This document shows positions 8,678 through 20,689 of a stretch of DNA of 64,000 nucleotides, one piece after another (position 1 is the first letter of the stretch; each line of letters begins with the position of its first letter). Origin of the DNA: Calvatia gigantea (taxonomy: Eukaryota; Basidiomycota; Agaricomycetes; Agaricales; Lycoperdaceae); contig JACAAK010000017.1 of NCBI GenBank assembly GCA_025093985.1, forward strand, positions 496,001 through 560,000, written 5' to 3'. The notes below the pieces were generated by a model that saw only the letters and a program-made list of their open reading frames with translations, searched no databases and was not told where the DNA came from. A program made the translations under genes and the position numbers.

Positions 8678-11600
8678 GTATTACCCTCTGCATTGAGTTT
8701 CACCTCCATGAACGACACCTGGTCAGGGTGGCAGTCCATCAGGCGGTATCCGGGCTGATTAATTGAGGCCATAGGCTCAAATTCCTTGACGAGGTTTACC
8801 AGGTTGGCATCAGCCTGGATTAAAGAGCCTTTAGTCTTCTTGCAAGTAGCAGGAGATATAAGACCGATAGAGCGAGTATGCAGCCTAGCAGACCCAGAAT
8901 ACTCAGGGCTCATAAGGGCCCTGAGGGGATGGTTAGGTGACAGGGTCTTGATCCTGTAGTCCGACCTGATAGCAAGCTTCTGTATGTGAAGCTGGATGGG
9001 TATGAGACCCGCAAATGACTCTGCAGCCCCAGTAGGGGCAGTCTGGAACACACCTGTAATCCACAGGGCCGCCCGTCTCTGCATGACATTCAGGCTCTTA
9101 AGGGCTGCTTTACAGCGGGATCCCTTGAAGAACCAGAGTTTGAAGCCATACGTCGCAATGGGCACAACACACGACCGATAGAGGAGGCGCTTTTGCATAG
9201 GCCGCAAGCCCCTTGTAGAGTTACCAAGCATCTTCATGGCTTTCACCGTAGAAAGTGCCTTGGTAGAGTAGTATCGAACATGTTCCTTAAAAGTAAGGGC
9301 ACGATCAAAGTAAAAACCCAAATACCTCCAATAGGGTTTGGGCCGGAGTGGCATATCACCAGTGAACGGGGCAAAGCCCAGGTCAATCGGTGGATTATCA
9401 TCCCCGTGTTTGCGGGAGAAGTGAAAAACCTCAGACTTGTCATGCTCAAGTACCAAGGCGAAGCGCTCAAAGAGCCTGAATATAATACCATATGCCTCCT
9501 TAAGAGCCACAAGGTTAGAGCCCCAGTCCTTAGACTGGGCAATGATGGTGCTATTATCAACATATGACAGAAGGGTCGTCCCTAAGCATGACGCCTCCCT
9601 GTCGAAAAGCCACATTAGCAGAGCTATGTATAAGGCTGACAGGACGGGGGAGAGGGCAGAGCCCTGTCCTACCCCCACATCCAATGGAAACGGCTCAGAC
9701 TTGAAAGAATCCCAGCAATACTGGGTCTTCCGTCCTACCAAGTAGTGCACAAAGAACTCAACCAACTCAGGGGTGAATCCTTGCTTGCGGAGTATAGCAA
9801 CCAGCATATCATGGTGCAATGATGGGAAGAACTGCACTATGTCGAATGCCACAACACTAGTCCTGAGGCCCTTGGCCCAATCCGCTCTTATGATGTGGGT
9901 CAGCATTAGGCCAGCATCTTCAGTGGACCGTTGGATCACACCTCCGAGCTGATTAGGGTGAAAGACCCCAAATTTGACCGAGTCAAACTGGAGTCTAGTC
10001 GCAATCATTTTCTCAAACAGCTTACCCAGTGTGTTGAGAAGAACTATAGGCCGGAAGGCCTTGGGCGTAGAGTATGCAGGCTTACCTGGCTTAGGGATAA
10101 TAACCGACATAGATTCTTTAAAATACTCTGGCCAGCAGCCTAGACGAATACAGGCACTAGCTAGATGTATGAAGATCGGCAGGGAATCCCCAAGTACGAT
10201 CTGTTTGAGCATCCTCCATGTAATGTGGTCAGGGCCCGGAGCAGAGATTTTGGAGCAGGCAGACAGTGCGTCCACCAGCTCCTTGTCCGAGAAGTCAACC
10301 CACTCCCACCGCGGCAGCACAGGGAGTGGATCGATAATGGGGGTATCACACTCATGCCCGGAGGCAGAGTTGTAGGTACCGTGAAGGGCCTCCCATAGGG
10401 AGTCCATAGTGTGACAAGGCTCCCCCTGATAGGAGATAGCCTCGCATGCAGGCAACTTGCACACTTTAACCCATTCCATAAGGTCCCAAGGGCGCTTGTT
10501 GGTCTCAGCAATTTCCTCAATCTTCTCATCAAAGAATTTGCACTTTTTAGATGCCACAACGCGTCAGAATGCCTTCCAGTCCGCAGGGTCCAAAGAGTCC
10601 CTGTGGGCCTGTAGGACGACAGTGCAATCCTTATCCCACCAGGGCTGAGATTTCGCAGATATGTGCACTTCCACAGTGTGGCGATGCCATGCTGCAGAGA
10701 ACACCGACCCAATAGCCGATGCCAGGACATTGACGTCCTGTGCTGAATTAAGGGGATGATCCCGAAGACCATACACCCCTTCTCTGATCTCATCCAGGAA
10801 CTACAATTCTGCAGTCACTGCTGAGTTCTTGGGAAATGCCCTTCTGACATTTATGATGTCTTCAGGGTGGATAGGGATCACGACAGACAGCGGATGATGG
10901 TTCAATGGGCCTGTCAGATCCGATCTGACCTTGGGACGCATGATGTACCACCTAAGATCGGAGATAAAGATCAGATCAATCACCAATTGGCATTTGGTCA
11001 GATCTCGAGGTATATGCGTAGAAGCCCTGGAATCTGGCAACCAGATCCCAAGGCCGAGGTCGTCAGCAGCTTCCATGAGCTGCTGGGCAGGTCGGTGGTG
11101 ATGCAGGACATTATTGTCCCACTCACGCGAATGGCAATTAAAATCGCCTCCCATGTAATGCATCTAGGGTAGAGAATCACGCTTCTCATAGAGAAGCCTG
11201 ATCGCAGTGTGCTCATTGTCAGAATAGACATTCATGAGATTGTTAGGAGTGCTCCAGACAGTGTTAGATGGACTCTCCTGAGTCAGGGCTCCAAGGTTTG
11301 GTAGGACACTTGTGGAGTTGTCCAAGGAGATATGGACTTGTACATAGAGATGTGGACTTAGAGCCACAATGGACACTTTTGTGATCATGTGACTTGGTCA
11401 CATGATGGTTGAACTTAGTTAGAACACCTGTGGACGCTTTCTGGCTCTTTAGCCTCTTACAACAGTCCACAGGTGAGTAGGACAATTTTCTGTTTTTGTA
11501 CTTAGCCTCTTACAACAGTCCACAGGACTGGTGTTCAATAAAACACGTTTTTCTCGAGATTCTCCCTATCAAGTCGCGTTGTTTCTTCAGTGTTAGGACC

Positions 11601-12034
11601 GCCAGACGTTCCCCTACGCGCCCCCTTCAACAGAGATGGCGTTCACGGCCGTGATTGAAGATGGTTACAACCATCACATCCCGGTGGTCAATAAGGTCCC
11701 TCCTTAATGAGGGCCTCAGTCTCTTGATCCATGTGTGGACATAAGCCATGACACAGGGTCGATCTCGTTCCTCCACAGAGGAGGCCGGCCTCACCATGTA
11801 CAACCACTCAGGGTGCTTAGGTGCTCCGATGATGGGCTCGCCCTCAGCATCAAGCGTCGAGGGGGCAGATCTTATCGTTCACCAGGGTGGCTCCTGGATG
11901 AACACGATGTCGAAGTTGTCTTTCTCAGACTCTAGCAATGTGTCCAATAACGTATAGTTCTTCACTATGTTAAATGACAGTATACATAATCTACCCTTCA
12001 CGAAACACTTCAACTCGTCAGGTTCGGGGTTCAT
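8678..12034 (-). pseudogene. LINE D ORF2 (EN-RT-start of RNase H), broken
   Basis: ORF2 starts at ATG 12034-12032, overlapping the ORF1 stop as ATGA. Codon 52 is TGA (11881-11879), at the same site as in copy C. The endonuclease is split by the solo LTR at 11241-11632. TGA at 10560-10558 replaces a codon that is CGA in copy C (AFRR context). From 10557 down to 8678 the RT frame is continuous, with FDIVQFFPSL, GQGSALSPVL and SYVDNS (YVDD changed to YVDN, likely inactivating). The copy ends at EVKLNAEGNT at the LTR boundary. Confidence 0.9.
11241..11632 (+). repeat. Solo LTR (family LTR-2), 392 bp, TSD GAGAT
   Basis: It begins TGTTAGGAGTGC and ends CCTTCAACA, with 5-bp duplications GAGAT at 11236-11240 and 11633-11637, and it interrupts the LINE D endonuclease. 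A polyadenylation-like AATAAA near 11535 and the strand of the intron-like unit suggest plus orientation. The 22-bp motif occurs twice (11451-11472 and 11504-11525, ending CAACAGTCCACAG), enclosing GTGAGT...CAG of 53 bp. Its first ~80 bp resemble the LTR at 18542. No internal sequence remains, so it formed by LTR-LTR recombination. Confidence 0.93.
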
Positions 12035-14083
12035 TGCATGGATGCTGAATTGTTATCAGTGGATCGTGACATTATCCTAGACAGACAGCGTTCACTCACC
12101 TTTCTATAGTGCTCTTTGATCCACTCGGCCTCATACCGGTGGCGCCAAAGCTGGCACGAATGAGAGTCGGCACAGTGTTCACCACCGCAGTTAAGACACT
12201 TGAATTTGTGGGGGCATGGTTGTCCCTCCGGGGTAGCCTTGTTGAGATCCTTAGGATGACAACAGCCAGTGACAGTGCAGTGGTTCTCAGAGGTGTGAGG
12301 CCCAGCGCAGATAGGGCACCTGTTTGACTGAGATCGACAGATAGCAGTGGAGTGACCCCAGTACCAGCAACGCTGACACCAGGGGACCCCAGTACAGGCG
12401 GAGGCCTGCTGCACATGGCAGGAGTGCATTCCGATCTGGACGGTGCACCCCACAAGACGCTTCATCCGGGTGTCAGTCTTAGAGTCGGCCAGGTTGAGCC
12501 AAGCTGTGCAGGTGTCAGAGCTGGCAGAGTTGCGCGAAATACGCGGGGTATGAGACAGCATGGCAAAGTCCTCGCGGTGCGGAGACTTTGACAGATGGCC
12601 CAGGAGCCGTTCGATGGTTATGGCTTTGCGGCCGAGTTCATTAATGAATGGGATATCCACAATCCTGATATAGGACATGGAGTCGGGGACACAGAGCTGG
12701 AGCTTAATGCCCTCAGCAACCGCCTTGTGGGCCCACTCGTCGATGATGGCAACATCCTTCGGAGTGGGGGCATAGTTGGTGAGCAACGACCAAGAGTTGG
12801 CCGTGCTCGAGCGAACCGACTCAATCCTGCAGTGGACTCAAGCTTGTACAAGACCTCTGTTGATGACCTCAACAAAGTGATTAGTCTGAGGGCGGGGGGC
12901 ACCTTCCAGCACAGCAACCGTGGTCATGAGGAGCTGTCGACGGTTGGGACCAGCCATGACATTATCGGGGCGCTTAGACTTGCCTTGTGCCGAGGGTTCA
13001 GCCTCGCGAGCCATAGCTACAACTCGCTTGGGTTCAAGCTCTGGGAATGACTGTACAACGCGCACCACCATAACCACAGGGATTTGGACAGACTTGCCCT
13101 TACCAGAAGAAGATAGCGTCTGCACGTACAAGGACGGCGCCGCCTTCTTCTTCTTGGTGATGTTGAGAGGGCGCACTGGACCAGGTTGGACCAGCACACT
13201 CCTCTGCTGCTGCTGCAGGGCAAGGTGCTTTGCCTCTGCGTTCTTTCGGATCGACTTGACAAGATCCCGCTCATGACGAGCAGGATGGATGGGCTGAAAC
13301 GGAGGTGGTGGTGCGGAAGCCCTGGCCAGCTTCGATTTACCGGATCTAGGCATGGGGCCTCCCATATCAGCATCAACATCACCCGAGCCAGATGGCTGAG
13401 GCAGAGGAGTAGCTCTCCTGGCTGGCAGGGGTTGAGCATAGCGAGAGGCAATGTTGGCCACAGCATGACCTCCAAGCCAACTCGGATTAGATTGACCAGT
13501 TGGAGAGCGATCCAACCAGCCATTGTTAGCCAGGGACTGGACAAACGCCAAGGCGGTGCCCAGTACCACTGTGGTAGACTCCACGTTAAGCGGCATAGCA
13601 TGCACGGACCTGAACCAGGAGGCCAGGTTGTGCAGGGATTCGGCTGTGCCTTGGATGTCCACAGCAAGGTGTTCTTCGTCACCCGCCAATGCTGCTATGG
13701 ATGGAGCATACTCCAGATCGCCAAACGACTCCACTGACATATCCCTGCCAGCGGAGCTCCCAGGGGGATCAGTGACAATCGCAGAAGCAGAAGCCCCGGG
13801 GGCCACCACCTCATCCTCGTCATCATCGAAAGGGTCCACCATCTCCATTGGCGCGGGAGAGGGGGAGGTAGCATGAGAGGGAGCATGGGACTGAGGTTGG
13901 GCGGTTCCACTCAAGGAGGTCGTTGATGGCGGCGTACCGTTGGTGCGTGCCCTCCCCAGCAGATGCCTGGGTCGAGGCGTGGGTTTGGTAGCGGGGTTGT
14001 GGCTGCTGGGAGCCCACACCCGGAATACGAGCAATCAGGTCAGGGGACGATTGCAGCGGAACCAGGTTGTCAGCCCACAGGTC
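12031..14083 (-). pseudogene. LINE D ORF1 (gag-like, acidic and Pro-rich N-terminus, three zinc knuckles)
   Basis: A frame of about 667 codons ends at TGA 12033-12031. The N-terminal third is rich in Ser/Pro/Thr with an acidic patch (MEMVDPFDDDEDEVV). The middle has SLANNGWLDRSPTGQSN and a basic-helical segment RHERDLVKSIRKNAEAKHL. The C-terminus holds three Cys/His knuckles (CQRCWYWGH, CPICAGPHTSENHC, CLNCGGEHCADSHSC). One in-frame TGA at 12837-12835 falls where copy K has CAG. The true start is unclear: upstream of 14034 the frame has no ATG, and the head of ORF1 may be lost at the 14083 junction. Function (RNA binding in the RNP) is by analogy with LINE ORF1 proteins. Confidence 0.85.
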
Positions 14084-16743
14084 CCTCTCTCCCGTCCTGT
14101 CGGCCTTATACATAGCTCCGCTAATGTGGCTGTTCGATAGAGAGGCGTCTCATCTGGGGACGACCCTTCTGTCATATGTCGATGATGGTACCATCATTGC
14201 CCAGTCGAAAGACTGGGGATCTAACCTTGCGGCTCTTAAGGAGGCGTATGGTATTATATTCAGGCTCTTTGAGCGATTTGCCTTGGTACTTGAGCATGAC
14301 AAGTCTGAGGTTTTTCACTTCTCCTGTAAACACGGGGATGACAATCCACCAATAGACCTGGGCTTTGCCCCGTTCACTGGTGATACGCCGCTCCGGCCCA
14401 AGCCTTATTGGAGGTATCTGGGCTTCTACTTCGATCGTGCCCTTACTTTTAAGGAGCACGTCCGTTACTACTCTACTAAAGCACTTTCTACGGTGAAAGC
14501 CATGAAGATGCTTGGTAATTCTACGAGGGGCTTGCGACCTATGCAGAAGTGCCTCCTTTATCGGTCGTGTGTTGTTCCCATTGCGACATACGGCTTCAAA
14601 CTCTGGTTCTTCAAGGGCTCTTGCTGTAAGGCGGCCCTTAAGAGTCTGAGCGTCATGCAGAGACGGGCGGCCCTGTGGATTACAGGCGCATTCCGGACTG
14701 CTCCTACTGGGGCCGCGGAGTCATTCGCGGGTCTCATACCCATCCAGCTTCACATACAGAAGCTTGCTGTCAGGTCGGACTACAGGATTAAGACCCTGTC
14801 ACCTAACCATCCTCTCAGGGCCCTCATGAGCCCTGAATATTCTGGGTCTGCTAAGTTGCACACTCGCTCTATCGGTCTTATGTCTCCTGCGGTTCGCAAG
14901 AAGACTAAGGGCTCTTTAATCCAGGCTGATGCCAGCCTGGTAAACCTCGTCGAGGAGTTTGAGCCTATGGCTTCAATCAATCGGCCCAGATACCGCCTGA
15001 TGGACTGCCACCCTGACCAGGTGTCGTTCATGGAGGTGAAACTCAATGCAGAGGGTAATACTGACCCCGAGCATATGTATGCTCTCAACGCGCGCCTCAG
15101 GGAGTGCAGGGAGGACTTCGGGATTGTTCATATGGCGACGGACGCAAGTCTGCCGCTCCATGGCAAGTTCCAGGCAGTTTCATCTGCCCATGTCTATCGC
15201 CAACGGGAGTGTCTCCAGGAGATCACTCGCGTAGCAGGCCGAGTCACAGCGCCTGATGCTGAACTCATGGCCATTGCACTTGGCGTTCATTTTGCTCTTA
15301 AGCAGGATGACGTCAGGCTCATATGTGTATTCACTGACTCTATTGCATCAGCGAAGCTCGCAGTTGATCCGTCTACACATTCCAGGCAGATGCTGTCCCA
15401 AGGGGTGTGTGTGGCGCTTAAGCACTGGCTCTCTGGGGATCCCCGGAGAGGCATTGAATTTCTCACTGTCCCTTCTTCCGAGAAGTGGGAGTTCCACCAT
15501 GCTGTTCACCGGCATGTCACTTCGTTCCCTCAGGTCGCTTATGGTCTGAGGCCGTTCACTTCTATTGCCCGCCTGCGCAAAGAGGCAGTCGATGATGTTC
15601 TGGAGTCATGGCGTCAGCTGTACTCTACCTCTTCGTACAAGGGGCGTAGTAACATGGACCTTGCCTCAGGGGCAGATCCATCTGTTCCGGGGAAGCTGAC
15701 CTACCTTTCTGGTGGGCCCTGGCTCCCTCATGTTAGCGGCTCTAACTCGCTTTGTGTGAGGGCCGTGCGTGCCATCACAGGTCATGCTCCGATTGGGTCG
15801 TACCGCGTACGATTCTTTCCTAGCGAAAGCGTTGGCTGTTCATGTGGCGCCGCTCTCGAGGGGCGCTATCACATTTTCGTCAGGTGTCCCAACCACAAAA
15901 GGGACCTTGACAGACCTCCTCAGACCATTCGTGAGCTGATTGACTTCCTGAATGCGAACCCCGGGGCATTTGCATTCAGACCAGATGATGCTGGGATTGG
16001 CTGAGCTGGTGCGTGTGGGGGGTCCCTGCGGTGTCGCTGGTCTTCTGGCCTACTGGGTGGAGAAGTTGCAAGGCAACAGGGGTGGGGTCCCTGGGGGGTG
16101 CTTCTGGCTTCGGCTGGTGGTGCTCCTTTCCTGGGCCTGATTGGGGGCTTCGTGGGGGGCGGAGGCATTAAATAACAGGGGTGGGGTCCCCGGGTGGCGG
16201 TGCGGGTTCGTCCTGCTCGGCTGCTTTCTTGGGCACCGTCTAGGCGGCGCTTCGAGTTGCTACCCTACCTGTTGTGTTGCCCTGGATCAGGACTGGGCTG
16301 ATACCCTTTCACCTGGGAAGTTGGGGGTAAGGTGGCTCCAAGTGGGGGCTCCTTGCGCTGGCTCTCCTGACTACACCTGTCCCCTTTCGGGCGCTCGGCC
16401 GCCGCCGCTGCTGGGCCCGCCGCTTGTGGGATGATCAGGGCACCGCCGCAGAGCGGCGGTGCGTCACTGGGTGTACACCACAAGACCTGGGCAACTGGGT
16501 CTTCTTCAGTGTGATGGGCATTTCGGGCGACTGGGGGATTTGGCAAGTAAGGGGGGTCTGGTTTGGTCTGGGTGGGCATTATGCCTGGCTTGGGTTGGGT
16601 TGGGCTCCTTCTGAACAGTAGATTACTCTTAACTCATTGGACCTTGTAGTTGGGGCTTTGTACTTAGCTACACGCGGACTGCGATTGGGCACTGCGTTAT
16701 AAATTGGCGCAAGCCATGATTTAAAAAAAAAAAAAAAAAAAAA
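14084..16743 (+). mobile_element. LINE copy E: ORF2 C-terminal half, 3' UTR, poly(A)
   Basis: It begins at RT motif B (SLSPVLSALY) and continues with SYVDDG, RNase H (ATDAS, DAELMAI, FTDSIAS) and the CSCGAALEGRYHIFVRCP motif to a stop at 16002-16004. About 640 codons are open with no internal stop, so it is a young truncated copy. The 3' UTR and a poly(A) (16723-16743) follow. The left border abuts the 5' side of copy D in opposite orientation and the right border abuts fragment F. No target duplication matches across the two borders, so the junctions probably arose by recombination or misassembly. Confidence 0.92.
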
Positions 16744-16954
16744 GTCAAGGAATTTGAGCCTATGGCCTCAATTAATCAGCCCGGATACCGCCTGATGGAC
16801 TGCCACCCTGACCAGGTGTCATTCATGGAGGTGAAACTCAATGTAGAGGGTAATACTGACCCTGAGCATATGTATGCTCTCAACGCGTGCCTTAGGGAGT
16901 GCAGAGAGGACCTCAGGATTGTCCATATGGTGATGGATGCAAGTCTGCCGCTCC
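16744..16954 (+). pseudogene. LINE fragment F (ORF2, before and into RNase H)
   Basis: A 211-bp piece of ORF2 encodes VKEFEPMASINQPGYRLMD to MDASLPLL. It lies between the poly(A) of copy E and the poly(T) of minus-strand copy G. It is the remnant of a copy into which at least one of its neighbours was inserted. The reading frame is open but far too short to function. Confidence 0.88.
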
Positions 16955-18429
16955 TTTTTTTTTTTTTTTTTAAATTCATGGCTTGCGCCAATTTATAACG
17001 CAGTGCCCGATCGCAGTCCGCGTGTAGCTAAGTACAAAGCCCCAACTACAAAGTTCGATGAGTTAAGAGTAATCTACTGTTCAGAAGGAGCCCAACCCAA
17101 CCCAAGCCAGGCGCAATGCCCATCCAGACCAAACCAGACCCCCCCCTACTTGCTAAATCCCCCGGTCGCCCAACATGCCCATCACACTGAAGAAGACCCA
17201 GTTGCCCAGGTCTTGTGGTGTACACCCAGTGACGCACTGCCGCGTTGCGGCGGTGCCCTGATCATCCCACAAGCGGCGGGCCCAGCGGCAGCGGCAGCCG
17301 AGTGCCCGAGAGGGGACAGATGTAGTCAGGAGGGCCAGCACAAGGAGCCCCCGCTTGGAGCCACCTTACCCCCAACTTCCCAAGTGAAAGGGTATCAGCC
17401 CAGTCCTGATCCAGAACAACACAGCGAGCAGGGTAGCAACTCGAAGCGCCGCCTAGATGGTGCCCAAGAAAGCAGCTTAGCAGGATGAACCCACACCGCC
17501 ACCCGGGGACCCCACCCCCGTTGTTTTACGCCTCCGCCCCCCGCGAAGCCCCTAACCAGGCCCAGGAAAGGAGCACCACCAGCCGAGGCCAGAAGTACCC
17601 CCCAGGGACCCAACCCCTGTTGCCTTGCGACTTCTCCACCTAGTAGGTCAGAAGACCAGCAACACCGCAGGGACCCCCCCTGCGCGCGCCGGCTCAACCG
17701 ATCCCAGCATCATCTGGTCTGAACACAAACACCCCGGGGTTCGCGTTCAGGAAGTCTATCAGCTCACAAATGGTCTGAGGAGGTCTGTCAAGCTCCCTTT
17801 TGTATTTGGGACACCTGACGAATATGTGATAGCGCCCCTCGAGAGCGGCGCCACACGAACAGCCAACACTTTCAGTAGGAAAGAATCGTACGTGGTACGA
17901 CCCAATCGGAGCATGACCTGTGACAGCACGCACGGCCCTCGCACAAAGCAAGTTAGAGCCGCTAACATGAGGGAGCCATGGCCCACCGGAAAGGTAGGTC
18001 GGCTTCCCCGGAATAGATGGATCTGCCCCGGAGGCAAGGTCCATATTACTACGCCCCTTGTAAGAAGAGGTAGAGTACAGCTGACGCCATGACTCCAGAA
18101 CATCGTCGACCGCCTCTTTGCGCAGGCGGGCGATGGAAGTGAACGGCCTCAGACCATAAGCGACCTGAGGGAACGAGGTAACATGCCGGTGAACAGCATG
18201 GTGGAACTCCCACTTCTCGGAAGAAGGGACAGCGAGGAATTCAATGCCTCTCCGGGGATCCCCAGAGAGCCATTGTTTAAGCGCCACACACACCCCTTGG
18301 GACAGCATCTGCCCAGAATGTGTAGACGGATCAACTGCGAGCTTCGCTGACGCAATAGAGTCAGTGAATACACGTATAAGCCTGACATCATCCTGCTTAA
18401 GAGCAAAATGAATGCCAAGTGCAATGGCC
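16955..18429 (-). mobile_element. LINE copy G: ORF2 C-terminus, 3' UTR, poly(A)
   Basis: Minus strand: poly(T) at 16955-16971 is the tail, followed by the 3' UTR and the ORF2 C-terminus (stop near 17694, coding up to 18429). The protein begins inside RNase H (AIALGIHFALKQDDVRLI), includes FTDSIASAKLAVD and ends with the CSCGAALEGRYHIFVRCP region. The frame is uninterrupted. At 18429 it joins a Copia integrase fragment in the same orientation, so a longer open frame there is a chimera. No TSD was found. Confidence 0.9.
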
Positions 18430-18541
18430 CTTCCAGCCCTTGTAGCCAGTAGGATAGCCAATGAAGACGCACTTTTCAAAGTGAGGAGCAAGAGAGTGGC
18501 GTTTGTCACACTGGACATGGACATAGGCAGTACACCCCCAC
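18430..18541 (-). pseudogene. Copia integrase C-terminal fragment
   Basis: On the minus strand this reads GCTAYVHVQCDKRHSLAPHFEKC continued by VFIGYPTGYKGWK (split here into pieces), the hallmark region after the catalytic core of Copia integrases. Only about 37 codons remain. It is bordered by LINE G and by an LTR whose predicted orientation is opposite, so it is not a simple internal remnant of that LTR's own element. Confidence 0.85.
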
Positions 18542-18952
18542 TGTCAGGAGTGCTCCAGACAGTGTTAGATGGACTCTCCTGAGTCAGGGCTCCAAGGTTT
18601 GGTAGGACACTTGTGATCCCCAGAGGCGCATTTGTTAGATTTGCCCCAGTCAGTAAGCAGTGATAGAGTTGTATTAGAGAGTGTATAGGCAAAGGTGGAC
18701 TTAGAGCTGACGGAGTTTGGGTCATGTGACTGTTGTCACATGACAGTTGGACTTGTAGCTGCCTGTGGACACTTTGGAGGCCTTTAGTCTCTTACAGTGT
18801 TCCACAGGTGAGTAGAATAGTGTATCTTGTCATTTTAGTCTCTTATAGTGTTCCACAGTAATTGTGGAATTACTCCTTCAGTTCTCATCCAATACACTTC
18901 GTTTAACCGCTGTTACGTTCCCCTTTCGATCCCCTACGCGCACCATTCAACA
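18542..18952 (+). repeat. LTR (family LTR-3), 411 bp
   Basis: It begins TGTCAGGAGTGC and ends CACCATTCAACA. The first ~80 bp match LTR-2 and the last ~200 bp resemble LTR-1, so it is a related or mosaic family. It carries the doubled 22-bp motif (18786-18807 and 18837-18858) around GTGAGT...CAG of 51 bp. The right flank is LINE H (GCATTGAATTC); the left flank is the Copia integrase scrap, and no 5-bp TSD is visible, so the left flank has been replaced. Confidence 0.85.
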
Positions 18953-20243
18953 GCATTGAATTCCTCGCTGTCCCTTCCTCCGAGAAGTGGGAGTTTCACC
19001 ATGCTGTCCACCGGCATGTCACCTCATTCCCTCAGGTCACTTATGGCCTGAGGCCATTCACTTCTATTGCCCACCTACGTAAGGAGGTGGTCGACAATGT
19101 TCTGGAGTCATGGCGTCAGCTGTACTCTACCTCTTCCTACAAGGGGCGTAGCAACATGGATCTTGCCTCTGGGGCAGATCCGTCTATTTCGGGGAAGCCA
19201 ACCTACCTTTCTAGTGGGCCCTGGCTCCCTCATGTTAGCAGCTCCAACTCGCTATGTGCGAGAGCCGTGCATGCCATTACAGGGCATGCTCTGATCAGAT
19301 CATACTGTGTACAATTCTTTCCTAATAAAAGCATTGGCTGTTCGTGTGGTGCCACTCTTGAGGGGCGCTATCACATATTTGTCAGGTGTCCCAACCACAA
19401 GAGGGAACTTGACAGACCTCCTCAGACCATTTGTGAGCTGATTGACTTCCTGAACACAAACCCAGGGGCTTTTGCGTTCAAACCAGATGATGCTGGGATC
19501 AGCTGAGCTGGTGCGCACGGGGGGTTCCTGCGGGGTCGCTGGTCTTCTGGCCTACTGGGTGGAGAAGTTGCAAGGCAACAGGGGTGGGGTCCCTGGGGGG
19601 TGCTTCCAGCCTAGGCTGGTGGTGCTCCTTTCCTGGGCCTGTTTGGGGGCTTCACGGGGGGTGAAGGTGTAAACAACGGGGGTGGGGTCCCCGGGTGGTA
19701 GTGCAGGTTTGTCCTGCTAAGCTGTTTTCTTGGGCGCCATCTAGGCAACGCTTCGAGTTGCTACCCTGCCCACCGGATTGTCCTTGATCGGGTCTGGGCT
19801 GATACCCTTTCGCCCAGGAAGTTGGGGGTAAGGTGGCTCCAAGCGGGGGCTCCTTGTGCTGGCTCTCCTGACTACACCTGTCCTCCTGAGGGCACTCAGC
19901 CACTGCTGCCGCTGGGTCTGCCTCTTGAGGGATGACCAGGGCACCATCGCTCTGCGACAGTGCATTACTGGGTGTACACCACAAGACCTGGGTAACTGGG
20001 TCTTCTTCAGTGTGATGGGCATTTCGGGTGACCAGTGGATTTAGCAAGTAAGGGGGGTTCAGTCTGGTCTGGGTTGGCGTTTGCTGGGCTTGGGTTGGGT
20101 TGGGCTCCTTTTGAACAGTAGATTACTCTCAACTCATCAGACTCTGTAGTTGGGGCTTTGTACTTAGCTACATGTGGACTGCGATCAGGCACCGCATTAT
20201 AAATTGGCACAAGCCATGATTTAAAAAAAAAAAAAAAAAAAAA
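18953..20243 (+). mobile_element. LINE copy H: ORF2 C-terminus, 3' UTR, poly(A)
   Basis: Starts at IEFLAVPSSEKWEFHH (end of RNase H), continues to the C-terminal zinc-like motif CSCGATLEGRYHIFVRCP, and stops at 19504-19506 (GISxTGA context). The 3' UTR is of the subfamily with GCTTTGTACTTAGCTAC, and poly(A) spans 20223-20243. It is followed directly by ORF1 of copy I. The left border is the LTR-3 end. Confidence 0.92.
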
Positions 20244-20689
20244 GGTAGATCGAAGCCAGTTAGAGCTCCCATGCCACCACCCCCGGTTCAGCCTGTCTGT
20301 CCTGCTCGTCATGAGCGGGACCTTGTCGAGTCAATCCGAAAGAACGCAGAGGCAAAATGCCTTGCCCTACAGCAACAGCGGAGGAGTGCCCAAGTCCAAC
20401 CTGGACCAGTGCACTCTCTTAACATCACCAAGAAGAAGAAAGCGACACCATCCTCATACGCGCAGACACTCTCCTCCTCTGGCAAGGGCAAGTCCACCCA
20501 GATCCCTGTGGTTATGGCTGTGCGTCTCGCGCAGTCCTTCTCAGAGCTTGAACCCAAGCAAGTCGTTGCAATGGCTCGCGAAGCAGAACCCTTGACGCAA
20601 GGCAAGTCCAAGCGTCTAGACAATGTCATGGCTGGTCCCAACCGTCGACAACTTCTCATGACAGCGGTGGCCATTCTGGAAGGCTCCCC

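Larger units (their letters stand above)
8678..14083 (-). mobile_element. LINE copy D, nearly full coding region, interrupted by a solo LTR
   Basis: Read on the minus strand, it runs from the N-terminal part of ORF1 (near 14083) through ORF2 to the RNase H region, where Copia LTR-1 interrupts it (8678). A 392-bp solo LTR plus one 5-bp repeat (11241-11637) splits the endonuclease. The 3' UTR and poly(A) are not attached. At 14083 it meets LINE E head-to-head with no target duplication. It is the best source of the ORF1 N-terminal half in the window, along with copy K. Confidence 0.9.

Noticed and set aside
8678..16743. D plus E as one twin-primed LINE
   Set aside because: The inverted part overlaps the plus part by more than 1 kb and no TSD pair was found.
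18430..18725. Extension of the LINE G frame upstream (MTQTPSALSPP...)
   Set aside because: That part lies in LTR-3 and the Copia integrase scrap in the wrong frame; the LINE match stops at 18429.
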